Part shown: positions 43,066 to 52,804 of the stretch, piece after piece
Numbering within the stretch: position 1 is the first letter of the stretch
Layout of the letters: the number at the start of each line of letters is the position of its first letter
Source of the DNA: Dyadobacter subterraneus
GTDB taxonomy: Bacteria; Bacteroidota; Bacteroidia; Cytophagales; Spirosomataceae
NCBI RefSeq assembly: GCF_015221875.1
Contig: NZ_JACYGY010000001.1
Span: 5,868,501-5,932,500 of the forward strand
Direction: 5' to 3'
DNA: 64,000 nucleotides
Notes under the pieces: model-generated
Told to the model about the DNA's origin: nothing
The model's database searches: none
Seen by the model: only the letters and a program-made list of their open reading frames with translations
Program-made: the position numbers and the translations under genes

Positions 43066-43926
43066 CTATTCTTTTTTTACTTCACCAACAACTTCCGTCG
43101 GACGAACCGGAATGGAAATTCCATGAATATCAAAAGCAGTTTTCAAAGCTTTAATCGCTTCACTTTTCGCCGCTCCCGGACCAATTTTCACCTGATCAAT
43201 CCAGAACTGAACCTGAAAATCAATGGTACTTGTGCCAAATTTGGTATAGCTAAAATCAACTTGTCTTGTCGCACTCAAAAACCCGAGCGATTGAATGGCC
43301 TGCAAACTTATTTTTTCAATTAATGCAAGATCTTCTGTAAAGGAAATCCCGCATTCGACCTGAACCCTGCGTTCACCGGAATAGGTAAAATTCGTAATTG
43401 GCTTTTGAAAAATATCTTTACTCGGAATTTCAATCTGTTGCCCTGCTAGATTGTCAATAATTACTGAACGGAGGTTAATAGACTTTACCTTTCCTGTAAA
43501 TCCATTTGTTTCAATCACATCACCAACTTTGATTGGCCGCTGAATCGCGATAAATGCTCCGGAAATAAAATTGGTAGTCAAATCCTGAAACGCAAAACCA
43601 ACTGCCAATGCAAGTACTCCTGCACCAGCCACTAGCGACGTGACGGTTTTATCCAACCCCAATATTCCCAAAGCAAAGAATAGCCCCGTTGTAAAGATAA
43701 TAATGCGTGTCAAGGCTGAAACCAAGCTCACCAACGCTTCATTATGTGAAGCCCGGCTCAAACCTTTTGACATTAATCCGCCTAAATAGCTGGCCAGGTA
43801 ACGGAAAATGACTAACAATAAAATAGCAATGATGATGTTCGGTACGAATCCTATACCGAGGTCAAACCATTTGTCCAATTTTGAGAAAATCGGGTCCACT
43901 ATTTTTGAAATCTGAAGAAATAACAT
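43066..43926 (-). CDS. Small-conductance mechanosensitive channel (MscS family)
   Basis: 286 residues, the size of E. coli MscS. Three N-terminal hydrophobic helices end in the pore helix LVAGAGVLALAVGFAFQDLTTNFISGAFI, rich in Gly and Ala as in MscS TM3. The beta domain follows: IKVGDVIETNGFTGKVKSINLRSVIIDNLAGQQIEIPSKDIFQKPITNFT. A C-terminal alpha/beta domain completes it. The channel opens under membrane tension to release solutes during osmotic downshift. It converges on ahcY and stands alone. The C-terminus may extend close to the inverted-repeat element. Confidence 0.92.
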   Translation of the reverse strand: MLFLQISKIVDPIFSKLDKWFDLGIGFVPNIIIAILLLVIFRYLASYLGGLMSKGLSRASHNEALVSLVSALTRIIIFTTGLFFALGILGLDKTVTSLVAGAGVLALAVGFAFQDLTTNFISGAFIAIQRPIKVGDVIETNGFTGKVKSINLRSVIIDNLAGQQIEIPSKDIFQKPITNFTYSGERRVQVECGISFTEDLALIEKISLQAIQSLGFLSATRQVDFSYTKFGTSTIDFQVQFWIDQVKIGPGAAKSEAIKALKTAFDIHGISIPVRPTEVVGEVKKE

Positions 43927-44062
43927 TTACTGTACTAAAATTGAAGAAGCTGAAAAGGAATTTTTCAACTCCTGTACTTTTAACTTAAAACAAAGTTACG
44001 CTGCAAATGTTGCATGATTCTTTCCAATTATGATAAATTATTACCGTCTGGCTTTATTCAAA

Positions 44063-44102
44063 TAACAAAAAAGGAGAAGAAAGCTGTTATGCCTTCTTCT
44101 CC
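44063..44102 (-). terminator. Terminator of lolA
   Basis: GGAGAAGAAAGC (44073-44084) pairs with GCCTTCTTCTCC (44091-44102) with one mismatch. The minus-strand transcript then runs into TTTTTTGTT. Confidence 0.75.
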
Positions 44103-44137
44103 CAATATATTTCCTATTTATAAAAAGCTGCTGGTTA

Positions 44138-44788
44138 TTATCGTAAATCTACAACTTCAACACCTGGAAATTGTTTTGCATTGAAAGTGAAAAAATTGTC
44201 AGCAACTGTTACATCCGGCTGAAATTGCTCCACTTTGTAAGTCACTTTTTGACCATTTTTCTGGAATATTTTCCAGCTGTTTATGGAATTATCCGCTTTA
44301 CTAACCTCAATCTGAACTTTATCAACCTGACTATTTTTACCGGTCGACGTTAATTCTACAACATCGAAAGTTTTGGCACCTTCTTTTTTCTCCTGCAAAT
44401 AGGCGTATTTAAATCCTTTTTTGTAGGCTGAATAAATTCTTGTCGGGTCAAGATCACCACCGGCAGATGGGTCGAAATCCTGGAGATTAACCTCATTCGT
44501 TTCTTTGATATATGTAGCCATCAGCTTACCATCATTAAAAATCTCCTGACCGGCCATTTTCAAACGAAACTTGGTTCCTTTTACTGTTGCATCACCTTTC
44601 AACGGTTTTCCGCCATCTGGCGTGTAAGTAAAAATTGCTTTAAAAGATTTTATTTTCTGATACTTGTTGCTCATCGCATCCAAAATAGCAGTCGATTTTT
44701 TATCTCCCTGGGCTTGTGCCGTTGTTAACAAAATTGTTGAAAATACAATAGCAGAGAGCACAAATGAGATTATTCTTAATCTTTTCAT
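44138..44788 (-). CDS. lolA: LolA-like outer-membrane lipoprotein carrier
   Basis: 216 residues with a signal peptide (cleavage after AQA). The mature protein starts KSTAILDAMSNKYQKIKSFKAIFTYT, the usual LolA beginning, then repeating antiparallel strands (GDATVKGTKFRLKMAGQEIFNDGKLMATYIKETNEV). LolA ferries lipoproteins across the periplasm from the LolCDE complex to the outer membrane. It has its own promoter (TTTG-N20-TACTTTTT). In Bacteroidota lolA commonly lies next to ftsK; here three sugar genes separate them. Confidence 0.85.
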   Translation of the reverse strand: MKRLRIISFVLSAIVFSTILLTTAQAQGDKKSTAILDAMSNKYQKIKSFKAIFTYTPDGGKPLKGDATVKGTKFRLKMAGQEIFNDGKLMATYIKETNEVNLQDFDPSAGGDLDPTRIYSAYKKGFKYAYLQEKKEGAKTFDVVELTSTGKNSQVDKVQIEVSKADNSINSWKIFQKNGQKVTYKVEQFQPDVTVADNFFTFNAKQFPGVEVVDLR

Positions 44789-44820
44789 AATTATTAATTT
44801 AATTCTAAACTAGTTTCTCT

Positions 44821-44852
44821 AAAAAGTATGCCAGGTTTATTCAGTACGCAAA
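44821..44852 (-). promoter_or_regulatory. Promoter of lolA
   Basis: On the minus strand TTTG (44849-44852), 20-bp spacer, TACTTTTT (44821-44828), one mismatch to TAnnTTTG. Confidence 0.6.
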
Positions 44853-44965
44853 TTTAGACAAAGTTGTGAGATGAAGGTTTAAAATAACAAGCAAAGTCCT
44901 GACTGCTTTGTCGGTGCTTTGAGGCATTTGACAATACAATCAGGACTTATTATTTGACAATTATC

Positions 44966-45865
44966 TTACAACAATGCAGCGCCAAAAACGCCTGCGCTGT
45001 CACCAAGATTTGGTTTCAGGATTGGCGTTGTGATCACACCATTGTTAAAAATATACTTTTTGATTCTTTCGTAACCTTCCGTGTAAAGCAGATCAATATT
45101 TCCAACCCCACCCCCAATCACGATCAGCCCCGGATCCAGCACGTTGATCAATGTTGAAATCGCACGTCCGTAATATTCAAGCAAACGGTCAATTGTTGCA
45201 GCTGCGTGAACATCTGTACCTGCCTGGTATTTTTCCAAAATTGTTTTTAAAGACAATTTCTCGCCGCTTTGCTGAAAATAAAATCTTTCAAGAGCCGGTC
45301 CGGAAATAACTTGTTCAACACATCCTTTTTTACCGCAGTAACAAGGCTGGCCATTTTCTTCAAGAATATTATGTCCCCATTCACCACCGATGCCGTGATG
45401 GCCTCCAATGATCTTTTTGTTGACAACCAATCCTCCGCCTACGCCTGTTCCCATGATCACTCCGAAAACAACTTCTGCATCCGGATAATCTCTTCCAGCT
45501 CCCATTAAGGCTTCTGCAAGCGCAAATGAATTTGCATCGTTGGCCAGTTTTACAGGAATTCCCAGAATATCTTCCAGGTCTTTCTGCATCGGTTTGCCAT
45601 TCAAACAGGTTGTGTTTGAGTTTTTCATCAGATTGGTATCCGGCTCAGAAACTCCCGGCGTTGCAAAACCGATTTTGGTCGGGCGCTCCCCTATTTCTTC
45701 TGCTACTAAATCAATCAGTTTTTTTATTTGGGATAAAATATGCTCATATCCCTTATCAGACTCAGTTGGAAGCCTTTTACGGATGACAACTGCTAAATCG
45801 TTTTCTGAATCCAAAACGGCACATTCTATTTTTGTGCCTCCTAAATCTATTCCCCAGAGTTTCAT
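44966..45865 (-). CDS. ROK-family sugar kinase
   Basis: 299 residues. The ATP-phosphate motif LWGIDLGGTKIECAV is at the N-terminus. The ROK signature includes the Zn site GHNILEENGQPCYCGKKGCVEQ (His plus three Cys) and the catalytic Asp in KLANDANSFALAEA. Such enzymes phosphorylate glucose, N-acetylglucosamine or other hexoses. It is 6 bp after the sugar-permease gene and in one operon with a CE15 esterase, so it would trap the imported sugar as its 6-phosphate. The exact sugar cannot be read from the sequence. Confidence 0.9.
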   Translation of the reverse strand: MKLWGIDLGGTKIECAVLDSENDLAVVIRKRLPTESDKGYEHILSQIKKLIDLVAEEIGERPTKIGFATPGVSEPDTNLMKNSNTTCLNGKPMQKDLEDILGIPVKLANDANSFALAEALMGAGRDYPDAEVVFGVIMGTGVGGGLVVNKKIIGGHHGIGGEWGHNILEENGQPCYCGKKGCVEQVISGPALERFYFQQSGEKLSLKTILEKYQAGTDVHAAATIDRLLEYYGRAISTLINVLDPGLIVIGGGVGNIDLLYTEGYERIKKYIFNNGVITTPILKPNLGDSAGVFGAALL

Positions 45866-45871
45866 TAAATA

Positions 45872-47122
45872 CTATTGAACTTTGTAAAATTTATAACCGA
45901 ACAAAAATATCACAAAATAGCAGATGATCGGCAAGTAATATGCGGAAGCTACGTCGTGTTCAGCCACAGCGCCCATTACAAACGGGAACAATGCACCACC
46001 TACAACACCCATCGAAATGAATGAAGAAGCCTGTTGTGTATGAGAACCAAGATTTTTCAAACCCAAACTGAAAATAGTCGGGAACATGATACTCATGAAG
46101 AAGTTAATCATCAGCAAGGCGATAAATGAAGGCCATCCGAAGCTTTGCGCAACGATTGTTGCCATCAAAATATTTCCAACAGCAAAAATTGCCAAAAGTG
46201 AATGAGGGGCAATAAAACGCATCAGCAAAGTCCCGATAAAACGACCAGCAAGCATAAATGCCATGAACAATACCATGTAGTTACCCGCAACTTCGTCCGT
46301 GAAGCCCATTTTTTCATGGCCGTAGTTAATAAAAAATGCCCAGGTACCGGATTGTGCCGCAACGTTAAAAAACTGTGCAGCAACTGCCCAAACGAAATGT
46401 CTGTGTTCGCTTAATTTTTTACCAGGTTTTACATCAACATTTACTGCGTCCGGATCCAGTGCTTCAACATGTGGATCAGTTAATGGGGGTACTTTTACAA
46501 AAGAAAAGCAAATGGCAATTGTAGCAATTACACCACCGATCACCATGTAAAGAACCTTAACCGAAGTCAGATCCGTACTTCCTTCAACATTATTACGAAG
46601 CAAAAAATAAGACCCGATAGCAGGTCCGAGAATTGCGCCTAACGCGTTAAAAGCCTGTGCAAAGTTAATACGCTGATCACTTGTACGCTGGTCGCCAAGA
46701 GATGCTACAAATGGATGCGCAACGGTTTCAAGTGTGGATAAACCACAGCCCAGAATAAATAATGCAGATACAAAAAGCAGAAAAGAACCTACGTTAGCTG
46801 CCGGAACGAATAAAAATGAACCCAGTGCAAAAAGAGAAAGTCCAAGAAGCACTCCGTTTTTATATCCGAAACGTTTCATGAACAAACCCGCTGGAATTCC
46901 CATGACAAAATAAGCTCCAAAAATGGCAAATTGAACGAAAGCAGATTGTGTTTTGGTAAGACTTAAAGTATGCTGAAAATGTTTGTTCAAAACATCACCC
47001 ATCGTGATCGCAATACCCCATAACATGAAGAGCGATGTTACGAAAGTGATGGTGACAAGGAATCGGCTTTCTGTAAATTTGGCCTTGGTAATTTCCTTAC
47101 CAGACGAAGAAATTGAGCTCAT
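45872..47122 (-). CDS. MFS sugar:proton symporter (FucP/GlcP-like)
   Basis: 416 residues with twelve hydrophobic segments. The N-terminal LFMLWGIAITMGDVLNKHFQ and FAIFGAYFVMGIPAGLFMKRFGYKNG blocks, and GLSTLETVAHPFVASLGDQRTSDQRINFAQAFNALGAILGP, are typical of the fucose/glucose/galactose permease branch of MFS. It sits in the cytoplasmic membrane and takes up a hexose with protons. It is 6 bp upstream of the ROK kinase gene and 36 bp downstream of a glucuronoyl-esterase-like gene, all on the minus strand. Confidence 0.9.
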   Translation of the reverse strand: MSSISSSGKEITKAKFTESRFLVTITFVTSLFMLWGIAITMGDVLNKHFQHTLSLTKTQSAFVQFAIFGAYFVMGIPAGLFMKRFGYKNGVLLGLSLFALGSFLFVPAANVGSFLLFVSALFILGCGLSTLETVAHPFVASLGDQRTSDQRINFAQAFNALGAILGPAIGSYFLLRNNVEGSTDLTSVKVLYMVIGGVIATIAICFSFVKVPPLTDPHVEALDPDAVNVDVKPGKKLSEHRHFVWAVAAQFFNVAAQSGTWAFFINYGHEKMGFTDEVAGNYMVLFMAFMLAGRFIGTLLMRFIAPHSLLAIFAVGNILMATIVAQSFGWPSFIALLMINFFMSIMFPTIFSLGLKNLGSHTQQASSFISMGVVGGALFPFVMGAVAEHDVASAYYLPIICYFVIFLFGYKFYKVQ

Positions 47123-47158
47123 TTTTTATTTATTGTAAGATTAGTTGTTTAGATGTTT

Positions 47159-48406
47159 TTATTTTTGGAGGCGTAAGTTAGAGAAAATTAGAAACTGATG
47201 CCAATCAAAACTTGTAACATCATGCCCGCCCGTGCGAATATGGTAGCCCACCTGTCCCATAACAGGCGTATTTAATGCAGGTATTTCCTTAACAGGTAAG
47301 CCATTAGTTTTCAGAAAACGATAGACCTTATCAGCCTCTTTTACAGAAGCAAATTCACCTTCCGGGTCAGAATTTTTATCTCCTTCCGCGCTCGCTACGT
47401 ATACCGGTCGGGGTGCAATCAAATCAATTATAAGATGCTGATCGAATGGAAGTAAGGTATCCTTATCTATATATTTCCTAAAACTTTTAGCATACCAATG
47501 TGGAAAAACAGTATTTAATCTCCGGATATTTTCACCTTTCCCTCGATAGAATAATTTCGCTCCGCCGGCACCGGATTCGTTGCTGATTACCTCGGCAAAA
47601 CGAGTATCATCGGCACCTGCCCAAAGTGCTGCTTTCCCTAGTCTTGAAAAACCAAAAACAGTAACTTTTTTTGAATTAATTTCTTTATCGGTTTCCAGAT
47701 AATCCATTCCCCGGCTCAAAGCCCAGGCCCAGGCAGCTACGGTTCCAAAATTATCTTCCCGATTTTGAAGTTCCGGGTACAAAACGTGGACTCCCGTTTT
47801 AAAAGATTCTTCATTTCTGTCCGAGGCAATTTCTTCTCTGTAAATCGTAGCCAGCGCAAAACCGGCATCCAGAATACTGTCAACCGGCCATTGACTTGCA
47901 TTCAATCCGCGACATGCATCCGTAGCTTTTCCATCCACTACGCATGGCGAATTTTTACTACTTTCTACCCAGGCTTTGCTAAGTTTTATTCCAGGATCAG
48001 CATTAATTGCATGATTGCCGATAAAGTTTATACCAATAATCGCAGGAACGGGATGTTTGGCTTTATTTGGAATATAGAGAAGAATATCAAACTTGGCTTC
48101 TCTGCCATTTTCCCTGATATGAACCGTAATTTGTTTTCGGGTAGCTTTTCCTCCTAATGCGTTTTTGTCGTTATCAAAAACCTCAAAACGCATATCCTTG
48201 GGCCGACCGGGAGAAGTTCCATACATTTCTTTTCGAAAAGTTTGAAGCAGCTCTTCTCTTCTGGCATTCCATTGTTTTGCGGAAGTTACTTTCTTACCAC
48301 TATTAAAAGTCAGAGCATCAGGAAGATTAGATTCTTTATTTTGACCATAAGACGAAATACTTATTGAAAATAAAAAAAGCGGCAACCAGAATTTATTTTT
48401 CATCAA
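47159..48406 (-). CDS. CE15-like glucuronoyl esterase
   Basis: 415 residues with a signal peptide (cleavage near SYG/Q). An alpha/beta-hydrolase fold with the nucleophile Ser in VFGFSRLGKAALW (about 255), matching the G-x-SRxGKxA signature of glucuronoyl methylesterases (carbohydrate esterase family 15). A Glu lies in SNESGAGG (about 277) and the catalytic His in GGHDVTSFDWHQF near the C-terminus. These enzymes cleave ester bonds between lignin alcohols and 4-O-methyl-glucuronoyl residues of xylan. First gene of the esterase-permease-kinase operon, so plant hemicellulose use is inferred. A different alpha/beta esterase activity cannot be excluded. Confidence 0.85.
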   Translation of the reverse strand: MMKNKFWLPLFLFSISISSYGQNKESNLPDALTFNSGKKVTSAKQWNARREELLQTFRKEMYGTSPGRPKDMRFEVFDNDKNALGGKATRKQITVHIRENGREAKFDILLYIPNKAKHPVPAIIGINFIGNHAINADPGIKLSKAWVESSKNSPCVVDGKATDACRGLNASQWPVDSILDAGFALATIYREEIASDRNEESFKTGVHVLYPELQNREDNFGTVAAWAWALSRGMDYLETDKEINSKKVTVFGFSRLGKAALWAGADDTRFAEVISNESGAGGAKLFYRGKGENIRRLNTVFPHWYAKSFRKYIDKDTLLPFDQHLIIDLIAPRPVYVASAEGDKNSDPEGEFASVKEADKVYRFLKTNGLPVKEIPALNTPVMGQVGYHIRTGGHDVTSFDWHQFLIFSNLRLQK

Positions 48407-48439
48407 AAATATATCGGTTAGGAATAAAGGCTATCCGTT

Positions 48440-48447
48440 CAAAAGTA
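48440..48447 (-). promoter_or_regulatory. Candidate -7 element of the CE15/MFS/ROK operon
   Basis: On the minus strand TACTTTTG, perfect for TAnnTTTG, 33 bp before the CE15 start. No clear -33. Confidence 0.45.
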
Positions 48448-48515
48448 TACAATGGTATTTGTTTACTGATATTACTCTTTCAGCATGATGAAATTAAATA
48501 TTGACTCAATTCTAA

Positions 48516-48563
48516 ACAAAAATGACTTTTGATTTATGCAGCTTCGCATAGTCAAAAGTCATT
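48516..48563 (-). terminator. Terminator of ftsK
   Basis: AATGACTTTTGA (48521-48532) pairs perfectly with TCAAAAGTCATT (48552-48563), followed on the minus strand by TTTTTGTTT. Confidence 0.85.
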
Positions 48564-48583
48564 TATTATCAATTTGTTTGAAA

Positions 48584-51154
48584 TTATCCGCTGATACCCA
48601 TTGATCTTAAATGGTCGTCCAGCTGGCTCAAATCATGGAACATTACGTCTCTTGCTTTGCTACCCGTGAATGGTCCAACGACACCGATTAATTCCAACTG
48701 ATCCATAATTCTGCCGGCGCGGTTATAACCCAGTTTCATTTTGCGCTGAATGAGCGAAGTACTACCTTGCTGATGCGTAATAATCAAACGCGCTGCTTCC
48801 GGAAGCAACTGGTCAAAATCATCTGTATTTACTTCACTTCTGGATTCGGAGCTTTCATCGCCTTCATATTCTGGCAATGCGTAAGCTTCATCATATCCGC
48901 GTTGCCCGCCAATAAATTCGCAGACATCTTCAATTTCTCTTGTATCAATAAACGGACATTGCAAACGGATGACTTCCGAATTTATCGCCAGAAGCATATC
49001 TCCCTGTCCAACCAATTGTTCGGCGCCGCCCATATCCAAAATCGTTCTTGAATCGATACTGGACGTTACACGGAAAGATAAACGTGCCGGGAAGTTAGCT
49101 TTGATCAAACCGGTAATAACCTTTACAGATGGTCGCTGCGTGGCCACAACCAGGTGAATTCCTACCGCACGGGCAAGCTGCGCAAGACGGGCAATCGGCG
49201 TTTCAACTTCTTTACCAGCCGTCATCATTAAATCTGCTAGCTCATCAATGACCAAAACGATGTAAGGTAAAAATTTGTGACCTTTTTCAGGATTCAAACG
49301 GCGCTGTGCAAACTTGGTATTGTATTCTTTCAGGTTCCTTACCGACGCTTCTTTCAAAAGATCATAGCGCGAATCCATTTCAATACATAATGAATTAAGG
49401 GTAAAAATTACCTTTTTGGTATCGGTAATAATGGCTTCGTCCGCGTTTGGCAATTTTGCCAAAAAGTGTCTTTCCAGTTTATTGAAAAGCGTTAATTCTA
49501 CTTTTTTTGGATCGACCAGTACAAACTTTAATTCTGCCGGATGTTTTTTATAGATCAAAGAAGCCAGGATAACATTCAAGCCAACAGACTTTCCTTGTCC
49601 TGTTGCTCCGGCCATAAGCAAGTGAGGCATTTTAGCCAGATCCGCAATATGAATATCATTGGAAATGGTTTTCCCTAAAACAATCGGCAAGTCATACGTC
49701 GACTTCTGAAATTTTTCGTTCATCAAAACTGAACGGATAAAAACAGTTTCCCGGTTTTTATTCGGCACCTCAATACCAATTGTTCCACGCCCGGGCATCG
49801 GCGCAATAATACGAATCCCGAGTGCGGCCAAACTCAGTGCAATATCACCTTCAAGATTCTTGATCTTGGAAATTCTTACACCAGCTTCGGGAATAATTTC
49901 ATAAAGCGTAACGGTTGGACCGATCGTCGCCTTTATTTTTGAAATATTGATACCGTAACTTCCAAGTGTTTCCACGATCTTGGTTTTGTTACTTTCCAAT
50001 TCTTCCTGTGTAACCTTTTCATGCTGATTGTCAATAACATCACTCAGCAAATTGTAAGTTGGAAATTGGTAGGAAGGCAAATCCAGCATTGGATCATATT
50101 GACCGAATTCACGAAGAATGGATGCATTGACATCCTCATCGTCAATGACTTCATGCACTTCTTTCGGAATGATGGTCTCATTTGAAACTTCAAGCTCCAA
50201 TTCAAGATCTGTTGCAGCTACAACCGGCGCCATAACCGGATTTATAATCACAGCCGGTTTTACAAATTCTTCCTTATTCAAAACTTCCAGCACATGAACT
50301 CCATTCTGCTGTTTCTCCTCTTTTTCAGGTTCCACAACCAATGGAGGAATGATTACGTCGTCGTCGTAAGTATCATTAACCACGGAAACATATTCAGGCT
50401 CCTTCACGGTTTCTTTATGAACTTCTGTTTCAATCTCCTCAGCATCCGGACTTACCTGATTATCGAAAATTTCTTGCTCTTCAACAACCGTTTCTTCCTT
50501 TTCAGGTTTACGCTGCCAGTTTTCTACCAAAGTTTTGGCATCGTAGAAATAAACGGCAAAAACAAACAACGCAAATAAAATTGGAATGATACTTCCCCAT
50601 TTGAGCCAGTCAAAAAGCCAGACGTTGATCATATAACCAAAACCGCCCGAAGCAAAACTCATTGTATTTTCCGTATTGCTCATGAGCACGATGTATCCCA
50701 TCAGTACACTTACCCAAAGTGTATAAAAAATAACCTCCTGTGTAGCACGTGTCAGTGGAAGCAATTCTTTTCCGAAAGCAATTTTCCATCCTGCCAGAAT
50801 TGGTACAAACGGCAGCAATAATGCACCTACACCAAACCAGCGGTAAACAAAAATATGTGAAAATGTGGCGCCAAGTACGCCCAAAAAATTACGGGTCTGC
50901 CGACCGGCATCACGGATAGATTCCTGTCCCAAAGCGTCAATAATACTTTGGTCGGCTAATCCGGTAACGATGTAGGATATGAACGAAACTTCTAAAATGA
51001 CACCGGACAAAAGGAAAAAAATCCCCCAGGCCAATGTACTTTTCGGGCTGGAAAATATGCTGTCCCAATCCAGAGAAAATCTGAATCCGGGCGCCCTGCT
51101 TTCTTCTTCTGTCCTCGTTCGTTGTGTGTTTCCTCTGAGCTTATTTACAGACAT
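48584..51154 (-). CDS. ftsK: FtsK/SpoIIIE DNA translocase
   Basis: 856 residues. Four hydrophobic helices in the first 200 anchor it at the septum, followed by an acidic linker of about 200 residues. The motor domain carries the Walker A loop GATGQGKSVGLN (about 515-525), Walker B LVIDELADLMM, and the VGIHLVVATQRPSVKVITGLIKANFPARLSFRV block. The C-terminal gamma winged helix (LIITHQQGSTSLIQRKMKLGYNRAGRIMDQLELIGVVG) recognises KOPS-type sites and activates XerCD. The protein pumps chromosome ends during division. A solitary gene with its own terminator, next to a sugar operon that lies between it and lolA. Confidence 0.96.
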   Translation of the reverse strand: MSVNKLRGNTQRTRTEEESRAPGFRFSLDWDSIFSSPKSTLAWGIFFLLSGVILEVSFISYIVTGLADQSIIDALGQESIRDAGRQTRNFLGVLGATFSHIFVYRWFGVGALLLPFVPILAGWKIAFGKELLPLTRATQEVIFYTLWVSVLMGYIVLMSNTENTMSFASGGFGYMINVWLFDWLKWGSIIPILFALFVFAVYFYDAKTLVENWQRKPEKEETVVEEQEIFDNQVSPDAEEIETEVHKETVKEPEYVSVVNDTYDDDVIIPPLVVEPEKEEKQQNGVHVLEVLNKEEFVKPAVIINPVMAPVVAATDLELELEVSNETIIPKEVHEVIDDEDVNASILREFGQYDPMLDLPSYQFPTYNLLSDVIDNQHEKVTQEELESNKTKIVETLGSYGINISKIKATIGPTVTLYEIIPEAGVRISKIKNLEGDIALSLAALGIRIIAPMPGRGTIGIEVPNKNRETVFIRSVLMNEKFQKSTYDLPIVLGKTISNDIHIADLAKMPHLLMAGATGQGKSVGLNVILASLIYKKHPAELKFVLVDPKKVELTLFNKLERHFLAKLPNADEAIITDTKKVIFTLNSLCIEMDSRYDLLKEASVRNLKEYNTKFAQRRLNPEKGHKFLPYIVLVIDELADLMMTAGKEVETPIARLAQLARAVGIHLVVATQRPSVKVITGLIKANFPARLSFRVTSSIDSRTILDMGGAEQLVGQGDMLLAINSEVIRLQCPFIDTREIEDVCEFIGGQRGYDEAYALPEYEGDESSESRSEVNTDDFDQLLPEAARLIITHQQGSTSLIQRKMKLGYNRAGRIMDQLELIGVVGPFTGSKARDVMFHDLSQLDDHLRSMGISG

Positions 51155-51219
51155 TTATCCCGGTGCTTATTTTTTATGAATGTATGAAGTGCTTTCTGTT
51201 TTTTCAATCTGGCGGGCTA

Positions 51220-52251
51220 TTATTTTGCCACCATTGCCTTGCAAATCTTCTTAACCAACCCCGGACCTTCATAGATGAAGCTGGAATAAATTTGCAAAAG
51301 ACTTGCGCCGGCATTCTGCTTTTCCAGCGCATCAGCCGGAGAAGCAATTCCTCCAACGCCAATAACCGGAAAGGCATTTCCTGACCTGTCGCAAAGATAA
51401 CGAATTACCTCAGTAGCGCGGTATTTCAATGGCTGTCCGCTTAACCCGCCGGCACCAATCTTATCCAACGTTTCTTTTGAAGTTTTTAAATCCGCACGAC
51501 TTATGGTTGTATTTGTAGCGATGACACCGACAATACCTGTTTCTTTCACAATGTCAATAATATCATCCAACTGACTGAAAGTCAAATCAGGAGCGATTTT
51601 CAAAAATATCGGTTTTGGGGTTGGTCTCTGTTTATTACGGATTTGAAGTTCACGAAGGATTTCTGTTAATGGTCCTTTCTCCTGCAAATCACGTAATCCT
51701 GGCGTATTTGGCGAACTTACATTTACTACAAAATAATCGACAACATCAAATAATTCGTTGAAACAAATGATGTAATCGCTTAACGCCTGCTCGTTTGGTG
51801 TGTCCTTATTTTTACCAATATTTCCACCGACAAGGATTTTAGATTTACGGTAACGCAGTTTTGCAGCAGCGACGGCTGCTCCTTTGTTATTAAAACCCAT
51901 CCGGTTGATAAGTCCTTTATCTTCCTTCACACGGAAAAGTCGCGGTTTATCATTTCCCGGCTGAGGACGCGGTGTTACCGTTCCAATTTCAATATATCCA
52001 AAACCCAGAGCTTCCAGCTGATCGACCATTTCTGCATTTTTATCAAAACCTGCCGCCAGTCCAATCGGGTTACGGAAGCGCAAACCTGCTACTTCCTGTA
52101 CAAGATCAGGGTGCTCAAATGTGTACAAACTTTTTAACAAAGCCGGAACACCAGGGATTTTAAAAGCGATTTGCAGCATTTCACAAACGAAGTAATGAAT
52201 ACGCTCGGCATCGAACCGGAAGAAGATCGGTAAAAGGATATATTTATACAT
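51220..52251 (-). CDS. pyrD: Dihydroorotate dehydrogenase (quinone), class 2
   Basis: 343 residues. The N-terminal amphipathic helix region ([21 protein letters not shown]) is that of membrane-associated class 2 enzymes. [46 protein letters not shown] and [10 protein letters not shown] bind FMN and substrate. The catalytic Ser is in [13 protein letters not shown] (about 176), the class 2 residue where class 1 has Cys. The enzyme makes orotate in pyrimidine biosynthesis and reduces quinone. Stand-alone gene, minus strand. Confidence 0.96.
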   Translation of the reverse strand: MYKYILLPIFFRFDAERIHYFVCEMLQIAFKIPGVPALLKSLYTFEHPDLVQEVAGLRFRNPIGLAAGFDKNAEMVDQLEALGFGYIEIGTVTPRPQPGNDKPRLFRVKEDKGLINRMGFNNKGAAVAAAKLRYRKSKILVGGNIGKNKDTPNEQALSDYIICFNELFDVVDYFVVNVSSPNTPGLRDLQEKGPLTEILRELQIRNKQRPTPKPIFLKIAPDLTFSQLDDIIDIVKETGIVGVIATNTTISRADLKTSKETLDKIGAGGLSGQPLKYRATEVIRYLCDRSGNAFPVIGVGGIASPADALEKQNAGASLLQIYSSFIYEGPGLVKKICKAMVAK

Positions 52252-52336
52252 TCTGCAAAAATAGAATGTTTGGGGGGAACGGGAGGAAAGGTGTGGGGTT
52301 TTTATTTTTTGATTGGCAAAGTTAAATTGATATTTA

Positions 52337-52804
52337 TTAGTTATCAGAATTTAAAAAATCATCAATCATAATAACATCTCTCAAATCCTGAGGTCTACGT
52401 GCTAGTATTTTTAATTCTCTCAGATCATTCAAGTGTAAGAAATGAATAACACTTCCTTGCGCATTGGTTGTAATTCTGGAACGCTCAAAAAGGATATCAA
52501 AATCAAATTTGTTATGAACATATGTTAAAATATCTAACTCCCGATTCAAACCAAAAACCTGCGCCTGCGTAAAATCTAACAATTTTAGTTGTTCTAAATC
52601 ATCCTCTTCATAATCCATGCATAATAGAACTTGAATTAGTGTTTCGCCGTTTTTTTTTGTTGGCTTTATCCAAATATCTACATCCTCTGTTGCTCTGTTT
52701 AAACCATTTAAAAACATTGCAAAGCCACCAATGATCATGTAATCGAGCTTATGCTCCTGCGCACATCTGGTAAAATCAAGAAATTCATTATTTTCTAAAT
52801 CCAT
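52337..52804 (-). CDS. Nucleotidyltransferase-fold protein (possible TA-like partner)
   Basis: 155 residues. The sequence [27 protein letters not shown] is the nucleotidyltransferase hG[GS]...DxD signature (Gly-Gly plus two Asp), and [19 protein letters not shown] carries a third acidic site. This is the size and motif set of the MNT/AbiEii-like or DUF6036 families found in toxin-antitoxin and phage-defence pairs. It overlaps the upstream 69-residue gene by 10 bp, so the two form a two-gene unit. Activity, for example adding nucleotides to tRNA or to a partner protein, is not shown. Confidence 0.7.
   Translation of the reverse strand: MDLENNEFLDFTRCAQEHKLDYMIIGGFAMFLNGLNRATEDVDIWIKPTKKNGETLIQVLLCMDYEEDDLEQLKLLDFTQAQVFGLNRELDILTYVHNKFDFDILFERSRITTNAQGSVIHFLHLNDLRELKILARRPQDLRDVIMIDDFLNSDN

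Noticed and set aside
42780..43154. Open frame between ahcY and mscS (124 codons)
   Set aside because: It runs through the terminator and the inverted-repeat element and overlaps mscS on the other strand. Composition is non-coding.
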